Positions 1 through 8,663 of a stretch of 8,663 bases of DNA are shown one piece after another. Source of the DNA: Pseudomonadota bacterium (lineage in GTDB: Bacteria > Pseudomonadota > Alphaproteobacteria > Rhodobacterales > Rhodobacteraceae); contig JAQCLA010000099.1 of NCBI GenBank assembly GCA_027592105.1, forward strand, positions 1 through 8,663, given 5' to 3'. The notes under the pieces were generated by a model. It was not told the origin of the DNA. It searched no databases and saw only the letters and a list, made by a program, of their open reading frames with translations. The stretch's first letter is position 1. Every line of letters begins with the position of its first letter. The position numbers and the translations under genes are program-made.

Positions 1-40
1 CGCCCGGGTTTGTTGTTGACGCTGATGGGCGCTGCACCGC

Positions 41-2500
<2,460 letters not shown>

Positions 2501-2509
2501 GCCGGGCAT

Positions 2510-2564
2510 GGGGGCGCTGCCCCCGCCCCTGCGGGGCTCCCCCGGGATATTTGTGAAACGAAGA
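2510..2564 (+). repeat. Intergenic palindromic element, Rhodobacteraceae-type (two GC hairpins plus CCCCCGGGATATTT)
   Basis: The gap between hrpB and selD contains two adjacent short hairpins. The first is GGGGGC (2510-2515) / GCCCCC (2519-2524) with a GCT loop. The second is GCCCC (2525-2529) / GGGGC (2533-2537) with a TGC loop. TCCCCCGGGATATTT follows (2538-2552), then a purine-rich stretch, GAAACGAAGAAGGA. I recall this arrangement of GC hairpins, CCCCCGRGGATATTT-like core and AAGAAG tail as a recurrent intergenic element in Rhodobacter/Roseobacter-type genomes. That recognition is from memory and was not searched. There is only one copy in this window. The hairpins could act in transcript termination or 3'-end stability for hrpB, but the following T-run is only three bases, so this is not a canonical intrinsic terminator. 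The tail overlaps the ribosome binding site of the next gene. Confidence 0.6.
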
Positions 2565-2568
2565 AGGA
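2561..2568 (+). promoter_or_regulatory. Ribosome binding site of the selD fusion gene
   Basis: AAGAAGGA ends six bases before ATG 2575 and matches the anti-Shine-Dalgarno sequence well. It fixes the start of the fusion gene. It is also the 3' tail of the upstream repeat-like element, so the element appears to contribute the translation signal. Confidence 0.7.
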
Positions 2569-2574
2569 CGCAGC

Positions 2575-4719
2575 ATGCAAGACGGGTCGGTGCCCATCGT
2601 CAAGGAGCTGGTGCTGGTGGGCGGCGGCCATGCCCATGCGCTAGTCCTGAGGCGTTGGGGGATGCGCCCTGTGCCTGGCGTGCGGCTGACGCTGATCAAC
2701 CCTGGCCCCAGCGCGCCCTATACCGGCATGTTGCCCGGTCATATCGCGGGGCATTACGGGCGCGAGGCGCTTGAGATCGATCTGGTGCGGCTGGCGCGCT
2801 TTGCCGGGGCGCGGCTGATCTTGGGGGCGGTGGGGTTGATCGACACGGTGGCGCGGCGCGTCGCGGTGGCCGGACGCGCGCCGATTGCCTATGATCTTTT
2901 GTCGCTTGATATCGGGGTCACCTCGGACATGGCGGATTTACCGGGGTTTGCCGATCATGGCGTGGCGGCCAAGCCGCTGGGTCGGTTCGCAGACCGCTGG
3001 GAAAGCTATTGCGCGGGAAAAGGGGCGGCCCGCATCGCGGTGATCGGTGGCGGTGTGGCGGGGGTGGAGCTGGCGCTGGCCTGTGCGCATCGGATGCGCG
3101 CTTTGGGGCGCGCGGCGGAGGTCGCGGTAATCGACCGGGGTGCGATCCTTCAGGGATGGCCGGGGCGCAGGCGGCTTTTGGCCGCGATGGACGCGCATGG
3201 GGTCGCGCGGATCGAAGGGGTGGCACCTGTGGCGGTCACTGCGGATGGTGTGATGCTGGAAGATGGGCGGCGGGTCGCCGCCGATTTCACCATCGGTGCG
3301 GCGGGTGCCGTGCCGCATGGGTGGCTGGCGGACTGCGGGATGGCGGTGCATGACGGCTATCTGGTGGTGGATGACCAGCTGAGATCCATCAGCCACCCCG
3401 AGGTCTATGGCGCAGGCGATTGTGTGCATCTGCGCGACACGCCCCGCCCCAAAGCCGGTGTCTTTGCCGTGCGCGCGGCCCCGGTTCTCGCGTGGAACCT
3501 GCGTGCCGATCTGACGGGGGCCCAGCGCCGCCGCTTTCGGCCGCAGCGCGATTTTCTCAAGCTGGTGTCGCTGGGCGGCAAAGATGCGCTGGCCGAAAAG
3601 GGCGGCTGGACATGGTCGGGCCCTGCGATGTGGCGCTGGAAAGACGCCATCGACCGCCGCTTCATGGATCAGCTGCGCGACTTGCCCGCGATGGCGCGGC
3701 CCGCCCCCCCAAAGGATGCCGCACGGGGCGTGGCCGCCGAGATGGCGGGCCCTGCCCCTTGCGGCGGCTGCGGGGCGAAGCTGGGCGCAGGCGCACTTGC
3801 GGGGATCTTGGGCGACCAGCCCGGCGATGATGCGGCGGTGCTGATGACCGGCGATGTGCGCCAAGTCATCTCGACCGACCATCTGCGCGCTTTTGCCTAT
3901 GACCCGGTGCTGGTCGCGCGCGCAGCCGCCATTCATGCGCTGGGCGATATCTGGGCGATGGGGGCAACCCCGCAGGCCGCCGTTGCCAGCGTGATCTTGC
4001 CGCGCATGGCCGCGCGGTTGCAGGGCGCGTGGCTGGATGAGGTGATGGCGGCCGCGCGCGATGTTTTCGCCGCCGCAGGCGCCGAGATCGTCGGCGGCCA
4101 TTCCGCCATGGGGGCGGAGTTGACGCTGGGCTTCACCGTCACGGGGTTGCTTGATCGCGCGCCGATCACGCTGAGTGGCGCGCGCGCGGGTGACGCGCTG
4201 ATCCTGAGCCGTGGCATCGGCACGGGCGTGGTGCTGGCCGGTGAAATGCAGATGCGCGCGCATGGCGCGGAGGTCGCGGCCGTTTGGGCGCAGATGTCCA
4301 CACAACAAGGCGATGCAGCAGAAATCCTCGCCCCCCATGCCCATGCGATGACCGATGTCACGGGCTTTGGTCTGGCCGGGCATTTAGGCAATCTCTGCGC
4401 CGCCTCAGGCGTCGGGGCGGAGGTTTGGCTGACGCAGGTGCCGCTTTTGCCCGGTGCCTTGCGGCTGTCCGAGGCGGGGCTGCGTTCCACGCTTTTTGCG
4501 CAAAACCAAGCCGCGCTGGCCGGGCGGGTCGCGCTGGCCGATACCCCCCTTGGCGCGCTGGTTTTCGATCCGCAGACGGCGGGCGGGCTTTTGGCCGCGG
4601 TCCCCGCCGATCTTGCCGCAGGGCTGGTCGCGCGCTTGCGCGCCAAAGGCCATGACGCGGCACAGATCGGGGAGGTAACAACCACGCCGCAGATGGTTTT
4701 TCATGCAAACCGCCCATGA
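2575..4719 (+). CDS. selD: Bifunctional FAD-dependent oxidoreductase / selenide, water dikinase (SelD fusion, 714 aa)
   Basis: The C-terminal half is selenophosphate synthase, which makes selenophosphate from selenide and ATP for selenocysteine or selenouridine synthesis. The N-terminal half is a pyridine nucleotide-disulfide-type flavoprotein. In the flavoprotein, the FAD-binding GGGHAH is at res. 16-21, the NAD(P)-binding IGGGVAG at 157-163, and the second FAD motif YGAGDC at 278-283; the domain ends near 370. A short linker (370-392) leads to SelD. There C399 and K402 in CGGCGAK align with catalytic C17 and K20 of E. coli SelD, and A401 replaces the non-essential C19. Other SelD motifs are DDAAVL (418-423), STDHL (433-437), GDIWAMG (457-463), GGHS (507-510), MTDVTGFGLAGHL (592-604) and FDPQTAGGL (664-672). 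Acidic residues D419, D435 and D594 likely bind magnesium. This architecture matches the known family TIGR03169 (Nterm_to_SelD). The flavoprotein may prepare reduced selenium for the kinase; that is inference. No other selenium gene lies in the window. The reading frame is intact across the junction. Confidence 0.95.
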   Translation: MQDGSVPIVKELVLVGGGHAHALVLRRWGMRPVPGVRLTLINPGPSAPYTGMLPGHIAGHYGREALEIDLVRLARFAGARLILGAVGLIDTVARRVAVAGRAPIAYDLLSLDIGVTSDMADLPGFADHGVAAKPLGRFADRWESYCAGKGAARIAVIGGGVAGVELALACAHRMRALGRAAEVAVIDRGAILQGWPGRRRLLAAMDAHGVARIEGVAPVAVTADGVMLEDGRRVAADFTIGAAGAVPHGWLADCGMAVHDGYLVVDDQLRSISHPEVYGAGDCVHLRDTPRPKAGVFAVRAAPVLAWNLRADLTGAQRRRFRPQRDFLKLVSLGGKDALAEKGGWTWSGPAMWRWKDAIDRRFMDQLRDLPAMARPAPPKDAARGVAAEMAGPAPCGGCGAKLGAGALAGILGDQPGDDAAVLMTGDVRQVISTDHLRAFAYDPVLVARAAAIHALGDIWAMGATPQAAVASVILPRMAARLQGAWLDEVMAAARDVFAAAGAEIVGGHSAMGAELTLGFTVTGLLDRAPITLSGARAGDALILSRGIGTGVVLAGEMQMRAHGAEVAAVWAQMSTQQGDAAEILAPHAHAMTDVTGFGLAGHLGNLCAASGVGAEVWLTQVPLLPGALRLSEAGLRSTLFAQNQAALAGRVALADTPLGALVFDPQTAGGLLAAVPADLAAGLVARLRAKGHDAAQIGEVTTTPQMVFHANRP

Positions 4720-4761
4720 TCGCGATGGCCAGAAAAACGGCATCTGCACTGGACAGCGCCG

Positions 4762-4792
4762 CCATGACCCCTAGTGTCGGGTCGCGACATGG
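4762..4792 (+). other. Possible stem-loop in the selD-coxL gap
   Basis: CCAT (4762-4765) pairs with ATGG (4789-4792), and GACCC (4766-4770) pairs with GGGTC (4779-4783). This gives nine base pairs with an eight-base loop and a five-base bulge (4784-4788). An alternative small stem, TGTCG (4775-4779) / CGACA (4785-4789), would compete with it. No T-run follows, so it is not a standard terminator. It could be a transcript structure ahead of the CoxL-like gene or chance in GC-rich DNA. The rest of the 97-base gap (4720-4816) shows no convincing promoter. Confidence 0.2.
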
Positions 4793-4803
4793 ACGGATGG
4801 ATC

Positions 4804-4809
4804 AAGGGA
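4804..4809 (+). promoter_or_regulatory. Ribosome binding site of the CoxL-like gene
   Basis: AAGGGA lies seven bases before ATG 4817, the normal spacing. It supports this start, which also gives the family-typical N-terminus (GTSQPITRLEDRRFLTGQG). Confidence 0.6.
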
Positions 4810-4816
4810 CAGGAAA

Positions 4817-7114
4817 ATGAACAAGTTCGGGACAAGCCAACCCATCACACGATTGGAAGACCGGCGTTTTCTGACTGGGCAGGGCCAGTATGTCGATGAT
4901 GTCGCCCCCGAGACTGCCTTGTATGGCTATGTCTTCCGGAGCCCCGAGGCGCATGGGCGGATCGCAGTGTTGGATGTCACGCAAGCGCGCAGCGCGCCGG
5001 GTGTGCATCTGGTACTGACCGCCGACGATCTCGCGGCCGCTGGGCTGAAGAACGCGATGCGCTTTGCGGTGGTCCAAACCGCCGAAGGATCGCCGGTGGC
5101 GACACCTGACCGCCCGATCCTTGTGACCGACAAGGTGCGCTTCGTGGGTGATGCGGTGGCCTTTGTCGTGGCCGAGAGCTTGGCTGCTGCCAAGGATGCC
5201 GCCGAGATGATCACGCTCGATATCGCGGCAGAGCCCGTCAAGCTCGACCTCGCGCCGGGTGGCGTGGTGGTGCATGCCGAGGCGCCGGACAATATCGCCT
5301 ATGATTTCACCATGGGCGACGATGCGGCCACACAAGCCGCGCTGGCCAAAGCCGCCCATGTTGTCACGCATAAAAGCCATGACAACCGGATCATCGTCAA
5401 CAGCCTCGAGCCGCGCGGATGCTATGCCGAGATGGTCGATGGGCGGTTGCATCTGGCCTTCAACGGGCAAGGTGTCTGGGGGGCCAAGGGCGACCTTGTC
5501 CGCCTGTTCGGCCTCGAGGCTAAGGATGTCCGTGTCACCAACCCCGATGTCGGCGGCGGCTTCGGGATGAAGGCGATGGGATATCCTGAGCATTTCCTTG
5601 TGGCCCATGCCTGTCGCGTGCTGGGCCGGCCTGTGCGCTGGATGTCGGAGCGCACCGAGGCGATGCTTTCGGACAATGCGGGCCGCGATCTGGATGTCAC
5701 GATTACCTTGGGTTTCGATGCGGATCTCAAGATGGTCGCCTTTCACACCGACAGTATTTCGAACCTCGGGGCCTATGTCTCGCAGTTCGGGCAGAACATC
5801 CAATCCTCGCTCTATTCCAAGGTCTTGACCGGCACCTATGATGTGCAGACCTATTTCTTCCGCAATCGCGGGGTGTTCACCAATACCACGCAGGTCGACG
5901 CCTATCGCGGTGCGGGTCGGCCCGAGGCGATCTATGCGCTTGAGCGCGCGATGGATTTCGCCGCGCGGCAGCTGGGCGTCGATCCGCTGGAATTGCGGCG
6001 GCGCAATTTTATCCCGGCGGCAGCATTCCCCTATCGCAGCGCCACGGGCGAGCTTTACGATGTGGGTGATTTCCACAAGGTCTTGGCCCGCGCCGAGGAT
6101 GCGGCCGATCTGTCAGGTTTCGCCGCGCGCAAGGCGGCGTCGCAGGCCAAGGGGCGGCTGCGCGGGCTTGGCACCTGCTATTACATCGAAAGCATCTTGG
6201 GCGATCCGCAGGAAACCGCCACGATCGAACTGACCGCGACGGGGGCAAAGGTTTATGTCGGCACCCAGTCGAATGGGCAGGGCCATGAAACCGTCTATGC
6301 CCAGCTGTTGCATGACCAAACCGGCCTGCCGCTTGATGTGATCGAGATCGTGCAGGGCGACAGCGACCAGATCGCCAAGGGCGGCGGCACGGGCGGGTCG
6401 CGCTCGGTCACGGTGCAGGGCATGGCGATGCGCGCCACCGCCGAGACGCTGATCACCGGGCTTTGCGCCTTTCTCGATGACGACATGGACCAGCGCGAGA
6501 CCAGCTTTGACGCGGCGGAGGGGGTGTTTCGCGCCCCCGGCTCCAACGTCGTGATCACCTTGCTCGAGGCCGCAGCACGCGCCAAAGCCGCAGGGCGCGC
6601 AGAATTGGCCAAGGTGACCGAGACCCGCACCCTGCCCGGCCGGTCCTACCCCAATGGCTGCCATATCACCGAGGTGGAGATCGACCCCGAGACCGGCACG
6701 ACGCGGGTCGAGCGTTATACGGTGGTCGATGATTTCGGCAATCTGATGAACCCAAGGCTGGCCGAGGGGCAGGTCCATGGCGGTGTCGTCCAAGGGATCG
6801 GACAGGCCATCAGCGAGCATGTCGTCTATGACAGCGAGGGGCAGCTTTTGACTGCGACCTTCATGGATTACGGCATGCCGCGCGCCGATGACACGCCGTT
6901 CATCGCCTTCTACACAGAATGTGTCCCCTCCACGGCCAACCCTTTGGGCATGAAGGGCTGCGGCGAGGCGGGCACAGTCGGTGCCTTGGCAGCGGTGGCC
7001 AATGCGGTGCAGGACGCGCTTTGGCCTTTGGGCATCCGGCAGGTCGACATGCCCTTCACCCCGTCCCGCGTCTGGGAAATGCTGCAACATGGCAGGGCGA
7101 TTGCGGCCGAATAA
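4817..7114 (+). CDS. Molybdenum hydroxylase large subunit, form II CoxL-like (xanthine dehydrogenase family, 765 aa)
   Basis: This is the molybdopterin-binding catalytic subunit of the xanthine dehydrogenase / aerobic CO dehydrogenase family, which normally hydroxylates a carbon substrate in a complex with an FAD subunit and a 2Fe-2S subunit. The N-terminal a/b hammerhead domain covers about res. 18-145 (RFLTGQGQYVDD near its start). The molybdenum-cofactor domains follow, with VGGGFG (245-250), QGHETVYAQ (488-496), GGGTGGSRS (522-530) and the C-terminal KGCGEAGT (713-720), whose E717 aligns with the catalytic glutamate. The active-site loop is AYRGAGR (362-368), the form II signature, not the AYXCSFR of true CO dehydrogenase. 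CO oxidation is therefore not expected and the substrate is unknown. The length is normal for the family. The usual small (CoxS) and medium (CoxM) subunit genes flank it on neither side here. Electrons must go to partners encoded elsewhere, or the protein works differently. It may be co-transcribed with selD upstream and DUF2235 downstream. Family assignment is firm; a cox gene name is not justified. Confidence 0.93.
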   Translation: MNKFGTSQPITRLEDRRFLTGQGQYVDDVAPETALYGYVFRSPEAHGRIAVLDVTQARSAPGVHLVLTADDLAAAGLKNAMRFAVVQTAEGSPVATPDRPILVTDKVRFVGDAVAFVVAESLAAAKDAAEMITLDIAAEPVKLDLAPGGVVVHAEAPDNIAYDFTMGDDAATQAALAKAAHVVTHKSHDNRIIVNSLEPRGCYAEMVDGRLHLAFNGQGVWGAKGDLVRLFGLEAKDVRVTNPDVGGGFGMKAMGYPEHFLVAHACRVLGRPVRWMSERTEAMLSDNAGRDLDVTITLGFDADLKMVAFHTDSISNLGAYVSQFGQNIQSSLYSKVLTGTYDVQTYFFRNRGVFTNTTQVDAYRGAGRPEAIYALERAMDFAARQLGVDPLELRRRNFIPAAAFPYRSATGELYDVGDFHKVLARAEDAADLSGFAARKAASQAKGRLRGLGTCYYIESILGDPQETATIELTATGAKVYVGTQSNGQGHETVYAQLLHDQTGLPLDVIEIVQGDSDQIAKGGGTGGSRSVTVQGMAMRATAETLITGLCAFLDDDMDQRETSFDAAEGVFRAPGSNVVITLLEAAARAKAAGRAELAKVTETRTLPGRSYPNGCHITEVEIDPETGTTRVERYTVVDDFGNLMNPRLAEGQVHGGVVQGIGQAISEHVVYDSEGQLLTATFMDYGMPRADDTPFIAFYTECVPSTANPLGMKGCGEAGTVGALAAVANAVQDALWPLGIRQVDMPFTPSRVWEMLQHGRAIAAE

Positions 7115-8168
7115 ACGCCTGAGGCAATGGTTCAGGGGCCATTTCGGCCCCACCGCCCCTGCGCCTATTCAACGCCGCCCCATGACGCATGTCGTCTTGC
7201 TAGACGGGACGATGTCACAGCTCACCCATGGGCAAGAGACGAATATCGGCCTGACCTATTTGCTCTTGCGCGAGATCGCGGCGACAGCCCAGCTTGCGCT
7301 CCATTATGAGCCGGGCATCCAATGGCAAAGCTGGCGGCGCACCCATGAGGTGATCGCGGGTGTGGGTCTGAACCGCCAGATTAAGCGCGCTTACCGGTTC
7401 TTGGCATGCGGCTACCAGCCCGGCGACCAGATCATGCTGATGGGCTATTCACGCGGCGCCTATGCGGTGCGCTCGCTTGCGGGGATGATCGACCGGGTGG
7501 GCCTGCTGCGCCCCGCGCATATCGACCGCGATACGCTCGATCGTCACTACAGGCTTTACCGCGAGGCCCCGGACAGTGATGCGGCGCAAAGCCTCAGGCG
7601 GGCCTTGTGCCACCCCGATGTGCCGATCGGGTTTCTGGGGGCCTATGACACGGTGCGCGCTGCGGGGCTTCGCGCGCCGGGGCTGTGGCAGATCGTGCCG
7701 GCACCCCATCCTTTTCACAACAACGCCCTTGGCCCAAGCATCCAGATCGCGCGCCATGCGCTGGCCCTTGAAGAAACCCGCGATGTGTATCGCCCGATGA
7801 TCTGGACGACGACCCAAGCACAGGCCGCGGGCGGAAGGGTGCAGCAAATCTGGTTTCGTGGCACCCATGGCGATGTGGGCGGCCAACTGGGCGGGCTGGG
7901 CTGGGCGCGGCCCTTGGCCAATATCCCGCTGGTCTGGATGCTGGCCGAGGCCGAGCGCGCGGGCCTGTCCTTGCCTGTGCTGTGGCGTCAGCGTTTCGTC
8001 ACCGATGCCAATGCAGCAGGGATCGGTATGAACCGCGGCATCGGCAGGCTCTTTGCCTTGCGCCGCCCAAGGCCCATTGGCAAAGACCCGTCCGAAGCCC
8101 TGCATCCCAGCGCGCTGACGCTGGGCCGCGCCTTGGGGATGACTGGCTTGCGCGCCATGCCGCTGTGA
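7089..8168 (+). CDS. DUF2235 domain alpha/beta-hydrolase-like protein (359 aa)
   Basis: This protein has the features of DUF2235, a serine hydrolase-like fold that includes the Tle1 phospholipase effectors of type VI secretion. Counting from ATG 7089, the opening motif is LLDGT (37-41), the nucleophile elbow is GYSRG (119-123, Ser121), a likely acid is D187 in GAYDTVR, and a likely catalytic His is H260 in GTHGDVGG (258-265). I see no signal peptide or membrane segment, so it is probably cytoplasmic. No VgrG, PAAR, DUF4123 or immunity gene is next to it, which argues against a secreted effector; its real substrate is unknown. ATG 7089 lies inside the end of the CoxL-like gene (26-base overlap) and is preceded by GGGAAA at 7074-7079. 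ATG 7182 (MTHVVLLDGT) is the alternative start, but it would leave out the basic N-terminal segment MAGRLRPNKRLRQWF and has no visible ribosome binding site. The reading frame is open as far as 6981 but is a shadow there. Confidence 0.85.
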   Translation: MAGRLRPNKRLRQWFRGHFGPTAPAPIQRRPMTHVVLLDGTMSQLTHGQETNIGLTYLLLREIAATAQLALHYEPGIQWQSWRRTHEVIAGVGLNRQIKRAYRFLACGYQPGDQIMLMGYSRGAYAVRSLAGMIDRVGLLRPAHIDRDTLDRHYRLYREAPDSDAAQSLRRALCHPDVPIGFLGAYDTVRAAGLRAPGLWQIVPAPHPFHNNALGPSIQIARHALALEETRDVYRPMIWTTTQAQAAGGRVQQIWFRGTHGDVGGQLGGLGWARPLANIPLVWMLAEAERAGLSLPVLWRQRFVTDANAAGIGMNRGIGRLFALRRPRPIGKDPSEALHPSALTLGRALGMTGLRAMPL

Positions 8169-8190
8169 GGGGCCAGGTTGTCAGGCGGCA
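8158..8190. other. Inverted repeat spanning both convergent stop codons
   Basis: TGCCGCTG (8158-8165) can pair with CA-G-GCGGCA (8182-8190), an eight-pair stem with one bulged G and a 16-base loop. It encloses the stop codons of the DUF2235 gene (8166-8168) and truA (8181-8183). Its position suits a two-way transcription stop, but there is no T-run on either strand after the stem. I therefore do not call it a proven terminator. Confidence 0.25.
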
Positions 8191-8663
8191 AAAATATCTT
8201 GCGGGTAGCCGACCCCGGTCAGAAACAGCCCATCGGGTGGGGCGACAGGCCCGCAAGCGGCCCGGTCGCGCGCGCGCAGCGCCACGGCCATCTGGTCCGG
8301 ATGCCACGCACCCGCGCCCACGCGTTCGAGCGAGCCCGTGATGGAGCGGACCTGATTGTGTAAGAAGGACCGGGCGCGCAGGTGGATCTCGATCACATGG
8401 CCATTGGGAACGGCCCTTTGGTCGATCATGATCTCATCAAGAGATTTCACAGGGCTTTTCGCTTGGCACATGGCCGCGCGGAAGGTGGTGAAATCATGCC
8501 GCCCCAACAAATGCGCCGCGGCTTGGCGCATCGCGGCCGCATCGAGATCATGGCGCAGATGCCATGCCTGCCCGCGCTGATGGACCAAGGGCGCGCGCTG
8601 ACAAATCAGCTGATAGGTATAGCGCCGCTCGATGGCCGAAAAGCGCGCGTGCCAGTCGTCAGG
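8181..8663 (-). CDS. truA: tRNA pseudouridine synthase A, C-terminal part (cut by window edge)
   Basis: TruA converts uridines 38-40 in the anticodon stem of many tRNAs to pseudouridine. The visible part is the last 160 residues; the 5' end, including the catalytic aspartate in the RTDAGVHA motif, lies beyond base 8663. Recognisable family segments in order are WHARFSAIERRYTYQL (res. 4-19 of the fragment), HLLGRHDFTTFRA, the core FLHNQVRSITGSLERVG, and the C-terminal GLFLTGVGYP. The frame is open through the window edge and ends in a TGA read from 8183 to 8181, so this is a window cut rather than a pseudogene. It converges on the DUF2235 gene with 12 bases between stop codons. A shorter reading from TTG at 8588 would lose conserved sequence and is not a real start. 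Identity is secure. Confidence 0.93.
   Translation of the reverse strand, partial: PDDWHARFSAIERRYTYQLICQRAPLVHQRGQAWHLRHDLDAAAMRQAAAHLLGRHDFTTFRAAMCQAKSPVKSLDEIMIDQRAVPNGHVIEIHLRARSFLHNQVRSITGSLERVGAGAWHPDQMAVALRARDRAACGPVAPPDGLFLTGVGYPQDIFAA

Noticed and set aside
3760..3780. Possible selenocysteine in the SelD active site
   Set aside because: The codons at the key positions (3760-3762 and 3769-3771) are TGC, ordinary cysteine, and there is no in-frame TGA.
2938..4383. A 481-codon open frame on the minus strand opposite the selD fusion
   Set aside because: It lies opposite a clearly recognised gene, its protein has low-complexity His/Arg/Ala-rich composition and no family motifs, and long antisense frames are common opposite GC-rich genes.
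4802..6076. A 424-codon open frame on the minus strand opposite the CoxL-like gene
   Set aside because: It is a mirror-frame artefact of GC-rich coding DNA; no recognisable domain, and the plus-strand gene is certain.
4817..7114. True aerobic CO dehydrogenase (form I CoxL)
   Set aside because: The active-site loop is AYRGAGR rather than the AYXCSFR of form I, and coxM/coxS are not adjacent.
6113..7153. A 346-codon open frame on the minus strand over the CoxL-like 3' end
   Set aside because: Same reason: no recognisable motifs, and it covers the catalytic C-terminal region of the plus-strand gene.

Overview
The window is a GC-rich, gene-dense stretch typical of an alphaproteobacterium. The most likely family is Rhodobacteraceae. 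Three things support this: the protein styles, an intergenic element with two GC hairpins followed by CCCCCGGGATATTT that resembles a dispersed repeat I recall from Rhodobacter/Roseobacter-type genomes, and a DUF2235 hydrolase next to truA. The organism assignment is inference, because no rRNA or other species marker is present.

Layout. Four genes run on the + strand: hrpB (41-2500, DEAH-box helicase), a flavoprotein-SelD fusion (2575-4719, selenophosphate synthase), a form II CoxL-like molybdenum hydroxylase large subunit (4817-7114), and a DUF2235 alpha/beta-hydrolase (7089-8168). The last two overlap by 26 bases. Converging on them from the right, on the - strand, is the 3' part of truA (8181-8663), which is cut by the window edge. 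Only 12 bases separate the two convergent stop codons. The two true intergenic gaps are 2501-2574, which holds the repeat element, and 4720-4816, which holds a possible hairpin and a tiny ORF touching both neighbours. Bases 1-40 hold nothing I can assign. No other stretch longer than 100 bases lacks a gene.

How the genes fit together. hrpB and truA are ordinary RNA-related housekeeping genes. The selD fusion makes selenophosphate, the selenium donor for selenocysteine or for 2-selenouridine in tRNA, but no other selenium gene (selA, selB, selU/mnmH, tRNA-Sec) is visible here. The CoxL-like gene lies directly downstream of selD without its usual small iron-sulfur and FAD subunits. That neighbourhood invites, but does not prove, a link between selenium supply and a molybdenum hydroxylase. 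The DUF2235 gene looks translationally coupled to the CoxL-like gene but is of unknown function. I see no mobile elements, CRISPR arrays, tRNA or rRNA genes, and no clearly new multi-gene system.
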